64,000 nucleotides of DNA from Dromaius novaehollandiae (lineage: Eukaryota; Chordata; Aves; Casuariiformes; Dromaiidae): the NCBI RefSeq assembly GCF_036370855.1, contig NC_088102.1, positions 41,453,835-41,517,834 on the forward strand. The letters are read 5' to 3'. The notes under the pieces were generated by a model. That model saw only the letters and a list, made by a program, of their open reading frames with translations, was not told where the DNA came from and searched no databases. Both the position numbers and the translations under genes were made by a program. Shown one piece after another: positions 48,601 through 62,639 of this stretch. Position 1 is the first letter of the stretch. Each line of letters opens with the position of its first letter.

Positions 48601-49300
48601 TTGTATACTTTTTTCCTAAGCATCTGCTCCTGATCACCGTCAGAAACAGGACATGGAGCGAGACAGATCTTTGGTTTGACCCAGTATGAACAAGCTGTTT
48701 TTTTCTAAAGGATTACACATTAGTTGATTTTGTCCTATTTTAACAATGACAGTGAAATAAGACAGTTTGATTAACCTTAATGTAGTTCTCAAACTTAGTC
48801 AGATCTCTTTTCCAACCTAAAAAATCTTCATGTTTGCCATGTTTCTCAACTTGTGTGGGTTCCACCTGTATCTCCATTTTTGACATGTGTTTCTAGGCCT
48901 TTACAATCTCTGTTAAATAACTATACACCATTCTACAGCTGAAGCACTGTATTCCAGGCTAACATATTCACTACAACACTATAACAATATCTACATTATC
49001 ATCAAAGCCTTTTTATTTTTTTAATATACTCACACGTCCCACTTATTTTTTTTTGAACTGCTGCACTACCCTGCAGTTCTCAAGATTTGGCAACTTTCAG
49101 CAACTTCCCAGAAACATACCCAAGATCTTAACATTTAATTGCATCATTGGTTTTTACTGGAATTAACCTTGATACTACAAGCAGACCATGAGGCCCAGCT
49201 GCTTCACCTACTGACCATCCAGGCACTGTGTGCTAAAGCTTCTGTTCTCTGTAAGGAACCTGGGATAATGGTAGACAAGCATTTTCTTCAATTTACAAAT

Positions 49301-49341
<41 letters not shown>

Positions 49342-51608
49342 ACCAAACCCCAAAACAAACAAAAAAACCCTTAATAGGAAGACTGATTTGGTTAAGCTTC
49401 TGTTTAAAGATTAGTAGCTTTCAGCTCTACAGTTTTCTAATGGATTTTAATAGATAGCGACGTGCCATCTGCTTCCAGAGTCTGGTCAACAAGATCCCAG
49501 TTTGTGCAGCAACATGAAAACAGTCATCCAGATGCTGAAAGGGATGAAGCTTTAGATAATTGTACAGAAAGGTCTTGATTGGAACTTGGTCTTTCGATCT
49601 CTAAATTGATATAAACCTAATTTTCTTAGGAATGAAAGATACAGCATTGGCAGAAAACAGAACATTTATAGGCAAAAATGTCAACTTTTTTTTAAAGTGC
49701 AGTCCTCACTAATACTCCAATTTATTTTAAGAGTAATTATTGTTTCTGCTATTAAGGAAAAAGGAGTCTATGCAACAGCATATGTTTTAAAGAAAACATG
49801 ACAGAATACACAGCCTTTAGACTCTGACAGTGAAACAATCCTGGTTGCATAGAACTACCTGGGGCTGGAGAAGAGGGGCAGATGGCACGCTGGCGGTAGA
49901 TCCACCTTCCAATTATTACCTGGAATTTATCTAGCAGCTTGAAGGGTCAGGATTTAGAAACCAGCCATTTGGGAACATTGTTGTTCACGTACAGTAACCC
50001 ACCCTGGAGCTCTGCTCAGGGAGGCAGCAGCCAGCTCATTCGGGATCGCCCTGCGGAGCTGCACACAGAGCAGCGCGTGCGTGATCTGACACACTGCCAG
50101 CACCCCAGAAACCGGGAACCCACGCGGCCCCGAGCACCGGCCCGGAGGGAGGGCGTCGGGCAGCCAGGGCACTGGGCTGTGACTGACCAGCTGTGAAGCA
50201 CAAGGAAATTATGTGGTTCCATACTTCTTTATGAAATAGTAATAAGGGTGGGCTCTACAGAAAAATCCTGTGCAAATCTAACATGTATGTCACCCGGACC
50301 ACCTTAACTTCCTCTGAGCTCTCTTGCACCGGCAGGCTTTTGGTGGCTAGGCTTTTTTGGCTGTTAGCTTGTGTCAGTTATGAAGGAAAAGGCTGCATTT
50401 CAGCCAGCAGAGTGGTCACAGCAGGACAACCCAGCAGGCAAGGCTGTCCAGTCACTTGTGCGGAAATAAATGAAAAGCTCCTCCTGTACATACAGCCACA
50501 TGCTGTCTGCTGGAAGTATTTAGAAACCCAGGGCCCCACCAATACAAGCTCTTGGTGACGGCCATTTCGAGAAATAAGTGAGGGCTACTAGGAGAAAGAA
50601 ACACATGCGTTGAGAGGTAAGAGTCAGTCATGGAGAGATTTAAGGAGCCTGACAGACCTAAGAGTCCAATTCCTCCCATCTCCGAGGCACACAGAGTGCA
50701 GCAGACACACAAGGTCTAGGTTCATTTTCACTAAACAAACTTGCTCCCATTCATGCAAAGTCAAAATCATCAGTTTTCATTTCAAATTGCACTTGTGAAG
50801 CCCAGACTACTTTCCAAGAAGTTAATCAAAGGCCGACTATTTTGTTTTCCATGATGAGACACAACCTGCATATGGTCTGTGGCTACTCTAATCCCACAGG
50901 ATATTTTATATCCATTTCTGCATTCTTAATGTCATAAAAGAAAAGCACCTCAGGCTTCCCTCAGAAAAAGAAAACTTCATCTCAAAAGGAAGGAAAGTGT
51001 CTTGCTCATCCCACTTTTCGTTTTTGTCAAGCAGAAGCCAGAAGTGCACATCATCTTTCCACAAAACTTATCAGCAGCCCCAAATAAACTCTCAGAAAGA
51101 AAGGCAGAAAAGTGTATAACAGGAAGGGGAACTTGCTGAGAAAAGAAATATCTAGAAAACACCAGTGTCACAGTAACTGGATACAGTTAGCTCAGAGCAG
51201 AGCATCTTTTTCTTGGTTAGGTCTGGAAACCTTTATATCCAAGAGTTCTGTTACCATGTCTCCTGACAAGCACAGGAAGAAGGGTCTGGCTGACCTGAGA
51301 GAGAACTTACTTCCACTGCAGGTGACATTGTTCTGCTGTGTACCTCAGATATCATTATAAATAAAATAGAAATCTCATTTGTTAAAAATAATTTAAAAAA
51401 ATCCAAGTTGAAACAAATCTTTTCATCCACCACTCTGGCTTGGTCAGTACTGGCAAGGTGAAGTGGAACATGTGGCATGAGGCAACGGCAGCACTGAAAC
51501 TGAGACCCGATGTAAATCAGCTCAGGTAAGAAAAAGTGCAAGCAAGAAAGCAAAACCAAGAGGGAGACTGGGTCCAGCCTTGCTACTCCCTCCACTTCTG
51601 GCTTGCTG
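45681..51608 (-). other. Probable MIDEAS 3'UTR
   Basis: Nearly 6 kb without coding features downstream of the MIDEAS stop. On the minus strand, AATAAA appears at 45703-45708 (tttatt on plus), and several others lie closer to the stop, so a shorter end is possible. On the minus strand it also contains a T run of 37 (49303-49339). Confidence 0.4.
49303..49339. repeat. A homopolymer, 37 nt
   Basis: Uninterrupted run of 37 A, followed by C/A-rich sequence. No LINE or SINE body is recognised upstream of it, so slippage expansion is the simplest reading. Confidence 0.85.
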
Positions 51609-54600
51609 CTATATTTCTCCATCCTCATCAGAGCTCCCACCGCTGCTTCTGCTGCTGCTGCTCCCACTCTCGCTGCTCTCCTCCTGCTGGGCCTGGCTGT
51701 GGGCTGCTGCCGCCGCTGCCGCTGCCTCTCTCTCTTGCTGCTTCAGCGCGGCCGCCTTCTTCTCCTGCTCCGCATGGCTCTTCATGTGAGCGCTGCGGCT
51801 CTTCACCTTGTAGAACACCCTGAGGAAGAAGGACACGCATACGTTAGTGCTCATCCCTTACAGCCTCCTGCGCCAGCTCCCACAAGGAGCTTCCATAGCT
51901 CCAGCCTCAAGCCCGTGAGCTTCGGCACAGGAACCTGCATTGGCATCGCAATGGAACACCTTAAACAAAATTTTGCCGCTTAAACACAGCAAACGCTGCT
52001 TCTGACTTGGTGTGCGCCAGCGCACTGGGCCAAGTGCTAGCAGGAGAGCCCAAATGCCCTCAAACCACTTGCTTCGTTTCTTAATACTGCTACTTCCTCT
52101 ATATTTCATTCAGCTCTTAAACTTTCTAAATTCAGGGGGAAAGTGCTGGTATCTGACATAGGCACATGCTGCTTCAATACAACAGGGCCCCACTTTTTTC
52201 TCACTTCCTCTTTGCTGCAAAAATTCAATAAACAGGCAAACAGTGGCCAGTGCACACTCCTGACTCTTGCCTGCACAGCTGCGAACACTTGAGTTTTTTC
52301 CTCCTAACTTTGCACGTCCATTCTCTGTCCCTTCACCTCTCACCGTTAACTATTTTGATTTGGCATTGAATGTCATGAGACAAGTTTAGACACCATTAAA
52401 AATCCTTTCCTGCTTCTCCTCTATGAGTGGCCCAGACCACATCATAACTGCGTGAATTCTCACAGCACTGCCCTATGCAAAGCCACGTGCTCCCTGAGGG
52501 CACAGAGACAGCCTGCCTTGTCAGGGCCAGCTAAGTCCCAGCCACAGCAGGAGTATGTCAACATGCCTGGTGATTTAACTGGATGGAGATCTCATTTTCT
52601 TGCCATCCCCTAGCTTGATGCCTTTCTTAAACAAAAGGGATAACCTCTGGCATTACAAGACTCATTATTATTTTGAGAGTTGTTTTGTTGGCATTTATGA
52701 ATCTGTTGGCAACAAACCTACAAAAACCACCAGAGCCATGTGAGGAAAGTAAAATATATCTTATAGGCACAGAAAACTGGTGCAAGTTTAACCAGATGCA
52801 CTGTGTACTCACTAGCCTAACATCTGCTGCTGTAACAATGATAATGGCCTGTATTACTACAGCATTGTTCATTAGTAAAATTTCTAATATGGGATTAAGC
52901 AAACATACAGAAATGACTCACTACAAAAATGCAAACATTACAGAGGGGGAATAGAGCAGCTGTTTGAAAGTGCAACTTGGCACCATACACTACAGACAGT
53001 TGAAATGCAGCAGGTATCTCACTGCATATGAAGAAACATGGTTATTGTCCAAGTATAGTGCACCTAGCACTTCAACATCAATACACCCCTGAGGCGAAAG
53101 ACTGTGCACATCTCTGCAAGTAAGGAAAAAAAAACCAAAACCAAACATAACCCCCCCTGAATCCACAAGTATTAGTAGGGTAATAAGTCATTATATTGCC
53201 AGTCTCTCCTGCCTAAATAAACAGAAGGGAAGCTCTTTGAGAACAGGCTTCCACAGGAGATGCCTTACTGCCATTCTGTGGCTGTTGCTGGAAGCTAAAT
53301 TCCTCTTACCTGCCACATTTTTTACATGGAAACGTGTTTTCTGTGTTCTGGGCTTTACAGGTAGCATCTGTTTTCATCTTCTGTTTCCGCCTCCTCCTCT
53401 GCATTGGAGCATTAATAGGCTTTCGAGGCTTCACTACTGTCTCCCTTGGTCTCCTTGCAATCCTGCCTGTGACGGTTGCTTCTTGACTCGTTATACTGGC
53501 ATCATTGGCCTTTGTAGGGGGATGAGAGGGAAGAAAGGTAAGGTAAACCTGAAACTTAAAACCACCATAAGAAGGAAAACAATGACTGAGCTCCTGTGCT
53601 CCAATTACTCCAAAACAAGGTTTTATTAATGATGAACTCACCAAGATATTTTCAGGACACTTCTCATCACGGTCATATCTTGTGTACCAACCACAAAGAA
53701 ATTATCAATATTGTTGGGTTTCTTCCCCTTGCTCATCCCAATTCTCCCAGAACAGCATACAGTTTGGTGGCTAATAATACTCTAAGCTACCCCAGCCCAG
53801 TCCCATGCATCAGGAAAAGTTAGAGGCAAAAACTTTTTACATCTGACAACTGTCCATTTTCTAAACTAGTTGCAGAGTGAAGGTGGTGTAGAAAGCACAA
53901 AATGCCCAATGCAACACTTACTATTACATCAGTTTGTAGTGTCTGCGCATCTCTGAGGGGAACTGTACTTTTCTTTCTGTTATCCAACCCTTCCTCTGCC
54001 TCCTCTTCCTCCTCCTCTCCTTCCTCCACATGCCCCTGTTCTTCACTGAAAATGTCCCTTCTGAGAGGAAGAACACGTGCAAACCTATGGGAACTCTTCA
54101 CCAGAAGATAAAGGAACTGTTAATTTTCTTGTATGCAAGTAAATGTCAGTATGTGACATAGGACACAAGTTTGCGACTTGGACTCCTCCACAGAGGCCAG
54201 ATTGTTTCTGCTGATGACTTTACCAGCAAATGGGGCAACACACAGTCAGACTTGGCACTGTCTGAGGACTTTGGGAAATTACCTTGATGTCAACTTCAGC
54301 TTCATCTTTCATGGACTTCTCATTAGTAACATCAATGTCCCCAAAGATTAAGGTCCCATTCCGACCAATTTTCACTTGTTTCTTATACGTGTAGTAGAAT
54401 TCCACGCACTGAGCCACCGTCTTGGTTTTTATCTGGTATTTTAAAAAACACATAAGTCCAACAGATTACATGAATTTATAAAGGCTTATAAACAAATTAT
54501 TTACTAAAGGTGCAATACATATACACTATGATGCACTAAAGTTGCAATAAATATACTTTGTATTTTTTTTCCCCTAGCAGTCTCCATTCCACTACAATTG

Positions 54601-57600
54601 CCGTTAAAGCCTTCTCCTCCACGTGATGGTCTCCTGTAGGCCCTATCCCATAGCCCACCTCCTGCTGCCACTGTTACTCACTGAACACTGCAGGACTTCT
54701 TCCAAAGAAAAACTGGTCAATGTAAAGGCGACAGGATCTGGCACTTTGTGAGCTTAATGTACCTCTTAGCTTCTGAAACGTTCCAATTGAGCTGTCAAGC
54801 TTGAGAGCAGCCTTTCAGTTTTATGGAAGAGCTTTATTTTCCAACAGCACTTCAGAGAAGACCAGAGCAGAATACCGATCCAAAAATGGAAAGGAAGGTT
54901 TGCAGTGCTTTCCCATTTTGGACACATGCATTTCATACACATACAGTAATAGATAATTATCACTACAGACCTATGACCATTTACATATTTTCTTCAGCAA
55001 TATCTTGAAAGTTTGGGAGAGTATTTTTACTTTCTGGGCTTTTTATTCAGAGGAAATATGTAAGCAACTTCTGATCTCGTGCTCTAATTCCTCCAGCAAT
55101 TTCCCTCCCACAAGCATCATACCTCATGAAAATAGATGTGAGATATAAATTAAATGATCATTTTTACTTTCATCTTCATGGAAAGCTGGAAACAAGAATA
55201 CTGAAGGATGCATCATTCACACATCCTTCTTTACTCCTTTTCATCAGTAGCAAGAATGTGTTTCTACTGAGTTTTATAAGCAGCCCGTTTAAGCACTACT
55301 GGAACATTACCAGCACTCTATAAATAAGCCCTGTAGAAGTGACAGCTGCACTGTATGGACTAATGGAAGTCACGCAGTAAGTACAAGGGTTAAGTAAACA
55401 ACAGCGAAACGAATACTACTGTTCTAGCTATCTCTAGTGAGATTACATGCTGCACTGAATGGTAAAATTTCTTTGAAATCTGTTGTGTGGGATTCAACCT
55501 CAATGAAGTTTCAGAAAAAGCAAGACTGAACTCTCTGTATTAAATGTTGAACAAACACATGAGAAGTTATAGTTGCTATCATAAAAAAATGAAAGAGTAA
55601 CTTACAAGTTTTTGGACCAAGAAAAAGTCTTTCTTGTAAATGGCAATGCCTTTGTTGAAAAGCTTTTTTTCAGCAACTTTCCACTTGTCTGATCCTGTAG
55701 ATAAAGAAGTTGAAACTGAAGCCCTTGCATTTTCAAATGTTTACTTTTCTATGTACTTTTCTTTGAGTTCTCTCTAAATAAAACCACCATGCATATACAA
55801 GGGTGCAGTCTCTCATTACACCTAATCCAGCTTAACTGCAGGCTGCTGTTAAACCCCTCCCCAGCTACTTCCCTGGAGCCCTCCTGTCATCGCTTCCTTT
55901 GTGTTAGATCTAGTACTCTCATTACCACACAGTAACTCAGTTCAGCTTGCTAAAACCAGCCCATTAGAAGTAGTAAGAGGTTTTCCAGAAAAACAGCAAG
56001 CTGAACAAACACTTGTGGTGGCCCAGTCATTAGATTTGATACAAGGGAAATGGTGGCGCAGGAGAGCAGGATCGTCTCTTTCAACAGCAATCCACGGTCA
56101 CACCAGATTAGGTGCAACATCACACTGTACCTGAAGATTTATTACATTTCAAGTACTCCTAGTATCCTAGCACCCCTGCCTCTAATAACAAACACATTCC
56201 AGAATCTCCTCCTGCCTTATAGATATTACCCAAGTAGAGGCGCTATAGTAGGAGCACGTAAGAACAAAAAAATGTAATTTCTATGCTTTGTGTCAGGAGC
56301 TTTAGACTTCTCTCTACCCTCTTGCATTAGGTCTCTCAGGTGCCTAGGGTCACTCTAGATTACTGAAGTTAGTGTCATACAGCTATTTCCTAATCAGGTA
56401 CAAGTGCTACAAAGGAAGTTTAGGGTATTTAAATTTTGCAGAAACAATGACAAGCATCGAAAGCTGGCTGCGCTCTGCATGTACTGGATTTCTTCTGCAA
56501 GCTCAAAACCTCTTCCTGTAGGACTCCCTCTTCACTCCACCCTGGGAATCCATGCCAGGGAGGCTGCAGTTCGGATGCTGCAGCAGTCTCTCCTTTATCT
56601 ATTAGCCACCCTTCTGCATTCTCTGAGGCTTGGTATAAGGGGCCAGATTCCCTTTTCCCCACAGAGGAGATCAGAATACACACATTCACGCATTCTGACA
56701 CCCACAGTGTTTTTTACACTGTATTACAAGTGTCATGCTTTGCACACGCAAAACTCCTGTCAAGCCATCATCCGATTTACCAGAGAAAAGAGCAGTCTTT
56801 TATTCTTATTGTAACACATTACAGAATTCCCCAAAAAAGCAGAAAAGGATGAGAGAATTCCCCTGCAATAGACAGGCAGCACAGAGTTATTTGGTTAGCA
56901 AACCTGTGTAGTGATAATCTGCCAGAGGGTGGGTAGGTGATCGTACTGGCCTCTTCAATAGCAGTTTGGTCAAAGCCCCCTAAGATAAACACAAATAAAA
57001 TAATTAGCTTAATGTAAGACACTCACTCTTTTGGGTATTTAAAATAAAGATTAGGCAATTCCTAATCCTTTCCCATTAAGTAATCTAATCAAACAGGAGC
57101 TCTTCTCTCTTTCCCGCTGCACATTTTAGCACTGGGGACAGGGAACGGGACTCAACTCTAAAAATCACATTCTTGACTCTCCACTGAGTTTTGGGTACCG
57201 CTGGCAGGTGGCCAGCCTCTCAGCACCTCTTCACCATTCAGTGAATCAACACTTTCCCACCCAACCACAAGAGTGTTGGGAGAGACCTAATCCCATAGAC
57301 AGAGATAATACAGCAGTTTCCTCTTATTTATTGAAGGCCTAAGTAACATACCCACATCCAGAAACCTGCCCTAAATGATGACTTTTTTTTAAACACCTAA
57401 GTCATTGTGATCTTAGCTCACTTAAGTAAACAATATTTCAAAGTAAAACAGAACAGTCATTTCAGTGGAAGATTCTAGACAAAAAAACCTCTCAGGCTGC
57501 TTTTTACTTTACATTTAAATTACAAGTACGTTCAAAGTTAGGAGGAAGGAACGGAGTCATGGTTCCAGTAGCAGTTTAAACCACTTTAACCAGGAGCTCC

Positions 57601-59489
57601 CGCTGCAAGAGGCAGCCCTGCTCCTCCCCAATGCCAGCAATAGCATTCATGATAGAGGTCTGGTTCTGGGAACTTACCTAGCAGAAAACTAACCCAGGGA
57701 AAGAGAGGAAAAAAAAAAAGATTAATTTTCAGTTGATTGACAGTCTCACAAAATGCCAGTGCTGGCACATTACAGAGAATGGGAAACAGCCAGCTAGGCA
57801 AGAGGGTGGGATGCTCCTTCTGATCACAGCAATGATTCATGCCAAGTTAAATCAACCATAGAACTATAAAAAGCTGGTGACCCTGTGCTCTGCACCTTGA
57901 TGTCACCTCCCAGGGATGAAAGTATATCATGTCTTACAATACCGATATAAAGTGAACAAATACAGCCATTTTATAGATATGCACAGAGACGTTAAATGGA
58001 TTTACCCAAAGTAAGAGGAATTCTTAGTCTCAGTTTCAGCCCCAGGCTCTCGTTTTTCCTTCCAACAAGGCCTGCCTTCCCAGGAAGGCAACAATAAGAC
58101 TCATTTAGCAGTCTCAGCTCACTTACCCTGGTAGACTGACAGTCTGCTTGTGAAAATGCCAAACATGTCCAAGTTTGAAATACGCAAGAGAGTAGGTGAA
58201 TATGGCACCGTACCTCAGGCAGAACCCACTTTAGGGACAGCAACATCACCAAGGGACACTAAAGAGTGGGAGCTGGGTTACACAAGGAGGAGTTCGCAAG
58301 GCTTTCCTTTTTTGAAGTGACAGGCTTTCATTAAAATCTTTTGCCACAGCATGTGAAATGCCAGGAAGACTCACCAGAATGCTTCCCTTTGCTTCATGCA
58401 AGTAATGCAGCGCCAGCTCCTGGTTGGTTCCAGCCCCAGGAAAAATGCTTGAACATGCAGCAGCTAGCAGATTTTCCACTGTTTCCACAGATTACCAAAC
58501 AAAGCCAGATAAGAAGATTAAAATGTAGTTCCTATATGAGTCACACCATTAATAAGCTCTTTTGAAGCAGAACTAGACATAATAGAAGGTAAAACTCAGA
58601 GAAGTTGAGTCTCCTTGTAAGTCTATCTGGGTCAAATTTGGACACAAGAACCCATTAGACTGCAAGGTTACACAGCATTACTCCAAGTGTTGCACTGTTC
58701 ACACACGGAGTTTCTTGCAGACCCCCTCTTCTCCTTCCTCTAATATCTTCCTATCTCCCTTTACCTCAAAGATTTCCTGCAATCCCCCTTTACTAATCTG
58801 TGACCTTTAAAAAAACCTTCTATTTCACAATACTCTCCTTTCTCTTTTATCAGAAATATTTCTTCCAAGCCTGCCCCCTTCCTCTTCCCTTCAGGATTTG
58901 TACATGCTACAGCTCATGTGCGCCAACAGCAGACAACTCTTCAACATGCTAACTAGCTGCCACAACTCCTGCTTCTTCATTCTGACTTCCATCTACAACT
59001 TGATTTTTCCAAAATGCTATTACATCTAGAACAGTCCTTGGAATTAAGTTGACTGCATGTAGCATTCAAAAGTTAACAGAGACCAGGAAGCCTCACCGAA
59101 CACAAGGCCTCTTCTTTGCCTGAGCACTTACAAATGATCCGATTTAATCTAAACATAATCCCAGACAACCCCCACTATAACCCACTAAACAAGTTTTGCT
59201 CCCAAGATTGCTTTCAAGGCCATTCAGTCAAACATGCCACTTGATTGGCGGCACAGATATTTAAAATTATGCCCACGGTAGATATGTGGTTACCCCTGCT
59301 ACAGCTGTGGCATCCAGTCCTATGTACCAGCCTTCCACATTCTTACCATTCTCTTGGGTGACTTTGTTGGTTTCCAGGTCGCCCCACGGCCGCCACACTA
59401 GCTCCGCTTTATGCTCATCAACTGCGGCCAGAGATCTGTCTTGGAGCGACGGGATTTCTGCTTGAAAGCGGGTTCCTACATTGATTCGT
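51609..59489 (-). CDS. MIDEAS (ELMSAN1), C-terminal part; 5' exons outside window
   Basis: Scaffold of the MiDAC histone deacetylase complex, which holds HDAC1/2 and DNTTIP1 in the nucleus. Exons in transcript order: 59347-59489, 58375-58478, 56904-56979, 55606-55694, 54283-54432, 53922-54095, 53310-53509 and 51609-51819, with a TAG stop at 51609-51611. All joins keep phase. The first three give the ELM2 domain ([47 protein letters not shown]). The next two give SANT ([44 protein letters not shown]). Then come a Glu-rich linker, a basic stretch with RRRRKQK, and a C2H2 finger (CKKCGR / [15 protein letters not shown]) whose halves are in different exons. An Ala run and a Ser-rich acidic tail ending DEDGEI follow. 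The 59347 exon begins mid-codon, so the gene continues upstream. Synteny with DNAL1 favours MIDEAS over its paralogue TRERF1. Confidence 0.95.
51820..53309 (-). other. MIDEAS last intron
   Basis: Opens GTAAGAG and ends TTCCTCAG on the minus strand, splitting the zinc finger after CKKCG. No other gene recognised. Confidence 0.75.
54433..55605 (-). other. MIDEAS intron within the SANT domain
   Basis: On the minus strand it runs from GTAAGTTAC to ATACCAG. Nothing further recognised. Confidence 0.75.
55695..56903 (-). other. MIDEAS intron between ELM2 and SANT exons
   Basis: From GTTTGC to TATCTACAG on the minus strand. No gene or clear repeat inside. Confidence 0.7.
56980..58374 (-). other. 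MIDEAS intron
   Basis: Starts GTGAGTC and ends TTTATCTTAG on the minus strand. No recognisable element. Confidence 0.7.
58479..59346 (-). other. MIDEAS intron within ELM2
   Basis: Starts GTAAGA and ends GGAAACAG on the minus strand. No recognisable element. Confidence 0.7.
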
Positions 59490-59867
59490 CTGCAGAAATA
59501 ACAAGTCATGGTCAGGGCCTCTTTACAATACTCAGAAAGTTGCCATTTCTGCTAAAAGCACACATTATGAAGAAACCAAAATGCAGCAGGCTCTTGCATA
59601 TAGCAAGAACAATTTCAGATGGTCTAGATTAAATTACTAAATATGACTCAAAAGGTGAGAGGTTTTATGTCTATTAACAGTTTGGTTGGAATGGTTGGAA
59701 TTGTATTTAAACTAGGATTTCCTAAAATCTGCTCAAAGAACAGTTATTAGCTTTCAATAATCACCACTTTCTGAGAGGCTGTCACACAAATTTCTCTTGT
59801 GGCAAACTTGTTCCTCTTGCATAAGATAGCAGAACCTTCTTCAATATCAATGTTTTGCAGGTCATAA

Positions 59868-59960
59868 CTACAGAATCATAGAATAATTTAGGTTGAAGGG
59901 GACTTCTGGAGATATTCTAGTCCAACTCCTCATTCAAAGCAAGATCAATCTCAAAGTTTG
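59868..59960 (-). mobile_element. CR1 LINE 3' end fragment
   Basis: The plus strand reads agaatcatagaataattta then gttgaaggggacttctggag and tccaactcc. This is the complement of the CR1 3' terminus that normally reads ...ttccaaccc...attctatgattct. Only the last hundred or so bases remain, as is usual for 5'-truncated CR1. Confidence 0.85.
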
Positions 59961-62639
59961 GTCCTCTAGGATCTTGGACACAAACTAGTCTCTTCTAGAA
60001 ACTACTTCAAACTCCTGAAACCAAGGATATAAGCAACAAAGATTGTCTTGCTTATCCTTATCAAAACCTGTCCTTACCAAAACCAAATCATACTCTTTTG
60101 GCAACAATTCCACACATTTAGATATGGAATTACAGGACAGTATTTTCACAACATGCTATCCACAGAGCACTATACTTGCTTTAAAGAGATGTTGCTTCTT
60201 CAAATTACCATCCACAGAGCTTTTACTCTTTACTAGCAAAAGGAATTTTGTGCTTGGAGATAGGTAAAAAACAAAAACAAACAAAAAAACCCAACCAAAC
60301 AAAAAACAAATGTTGAAAGACTACTCTACCAGAACAGAGGTCTACACCAAAAGCACAGCAAGCAGTGAAAGCATGGATCTCCTTTGTCACTGCTCTACAT
60401 CTCTTAGTCAATGGCAAACTAAACAGAGAAACTGCAGTGGCTGCACAAACTTAGTGCAAAATATTTTGGATCAATTCAAGGGCAACTTTCATTCTAAGTA
60501 ACTTAGCAACTAGGTATACTCAGACATACAGAAGAGAGATTAAAAAAAAAAAGTCCAAACTGCTAGCAAAAAACAAAACAAAAACAACTCAAACCAACAT
60601 ATTTGCGAACTGATGCTGCTCAGACCAGTTTAAAGATAATGAAAATCTATTCTGAAGTAAGATGGCTATGCCTGCTGCAAAAATGTTTCTCTTTTGGATG
60701 TCAGTCAACTAGCACTAGACTGACAGCTCCTGAAATAATGGTAAAGGATGGAGAGACAAGCTGTTCTTTTTAGAGAGCAGATCAGGCAGTACCCAAAGAT
60801 GATTAAATTCTCAAACAGCAGCTTTATTAGAAACACACACAACTGCTGGCCCAAGGCAAGGCTTATTATAATTCTCAAGTCTTGGCTTTGTTTCCTCAGC
60901 ATGAGGGGAAAACACATATACTAGGAAAAAAAGCATGGTCTGGTACAATATGCAAGAGTAACAAAAACATATTTGAGAAATGCCAGCCTCCATGCTTTTA
61001 TGGTCCTCTGCTGTTCTGAAATGACACATACGTGTCTCCTGCGAAAACAAGAGTCTGGAAGAAGGTGGGGGAATATCTATAAAATATCATATAAAGGTGG
61101 GTAATATCTATAAGGTCTTGAAAAACCATAGATATCTCATAGAAAAGCCCAGAGAGATATCAGAAAATCATCCAACAGGATGTTTTGAAGTTCCAGAAAG
61201 CTGTGGTATCAAAGGGAAGGAAGGAGGTTTTGCTTTCTGTTCCGGAAGGGGAAGAAGGAAACACCTTTAATCCTTTCCTTTTCTGCCTAATATATCACTT
61301 TGATATTGTCTCACAATGCAAATGCTTACTGACACCACAAGATAGAAATGCCTGCATTCAAAACAAATAGCTGACTTCTAACGCATGTGAAGAGAGACCT
61401 TACAAACAGATTATTTCTTTTGTATCACCAGCAGATCCAAGTCTACTTCCTTACATTTGAGGGGAACAGCTTACAATTCATGTTTATAGCAGAAGAGATG
61501 CAGAAGACAACTACTCTACACACCTGTTCTGACTTCATCCACCCATTCAACTACACGTGGACATCCACAGGGTGGGATTCCCCCTTGGACAAGTAGGATC
61601 TGCTAGGCACATGGACTGATGCTAACCTCCTTGTAGTGGGTGATGATAAGGTAACATCCAGTGTGACAGATATAGTAGGGAAGCTTTAGGAAGTCTGCCA
61701 CATAGTACCTGCCATTTTCCAAAAAACATTATCTCCAATTCATCTTGAAGGTAAAGTGGTAGGGATGCTACACACCTCAAGTCATGGCCACAGGCAGGAG
61801 AGGTGGTTGAAAAAAATCCCATCTTTGATGTCCATGGTTATAACAGTTTCCGGGTATCTCAGAAAACAGATTCAGCAAAATGGATGCTGCTTTGCAAAAA
61901 TAATTCAATCTCAAATGCACACTAACAGTAGAATCTGCATAGAGAATTAAGAAACCAAGGAAGAACTCAAAGTTTGGGTTTGAGTACTTTACAAGCACAG
62001 AAGTCTACTAAAATCATAACATTATAAGGGCTTTCATTTTTCCTTCACCTGTCCATATGACTATCTTGTGGGACAGAAACTGCACTATCCAGACTGAAAA
62101 TAAGAAGTCAGAGATTTCATGCAAGAATGAGCAGAACATCTTGCTAAAAAACAAAAACAAAACAAACCCCCTGATAAGTCCTCCTTTGAGCACACTGTGA
62201 TAGACTGCAGAACAATGTTAGTCTGCAGTTTTCTATGCACTGCAATTAGTCCATCTTATCACTGCTAGGGCATGCAGTCTCAAAGTGGAGGCAAGGGTGT
62301 TAAGGACACCGACCCACCCAAAAAGGATGGCTGACAACCACTAACACTTCCTTGTTAACTAGAAACAGATTTAAATAACTGTTACTGAGTTATGAAATTA
62401 GGGAGATTTTGTTCTCTGAGACATAGACTCCTCTGGCCTCACTTCTGAAAGGGAAAGAGGGAGAGACAGAGGTAACTGAAGGAGATGGAGAAAAAGACTG
62501 TGGGCTTGAAGGGATATTTCAGAAGCTGCTCTTTATCTTGAAACTAAACTTCTAATATGGTATTCCTAGGCTCATGGAGCCTAAGAATTAGACCTTATAC
62601 CTGCAATGTCCAAATAAAACTAGATTTCCACTGCAAGAG

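Noticed and set aside
49303-49339. A37 run as the tail of a retroposed gene
   Set aside because: No gene-like or SINE body precedes it and no target-site duplication is evident; simple expansion is more likely.
51536-51983. Plus-strand open frames over the last MIDEAS exon
   Set aside because: Shadows of the Ala/Ser/Glu-rich minus-strand coding exon, whose frame, acceptor and zinc finger are clear.
56819-57022. Minus-strand frame reading [19 protein letters not shown] over a MIDEAS exon
   Set aside because: The other frame ([23 protein letters not shown] region) joins the flanking exons in phase and matches the ELM2-SANT linker.
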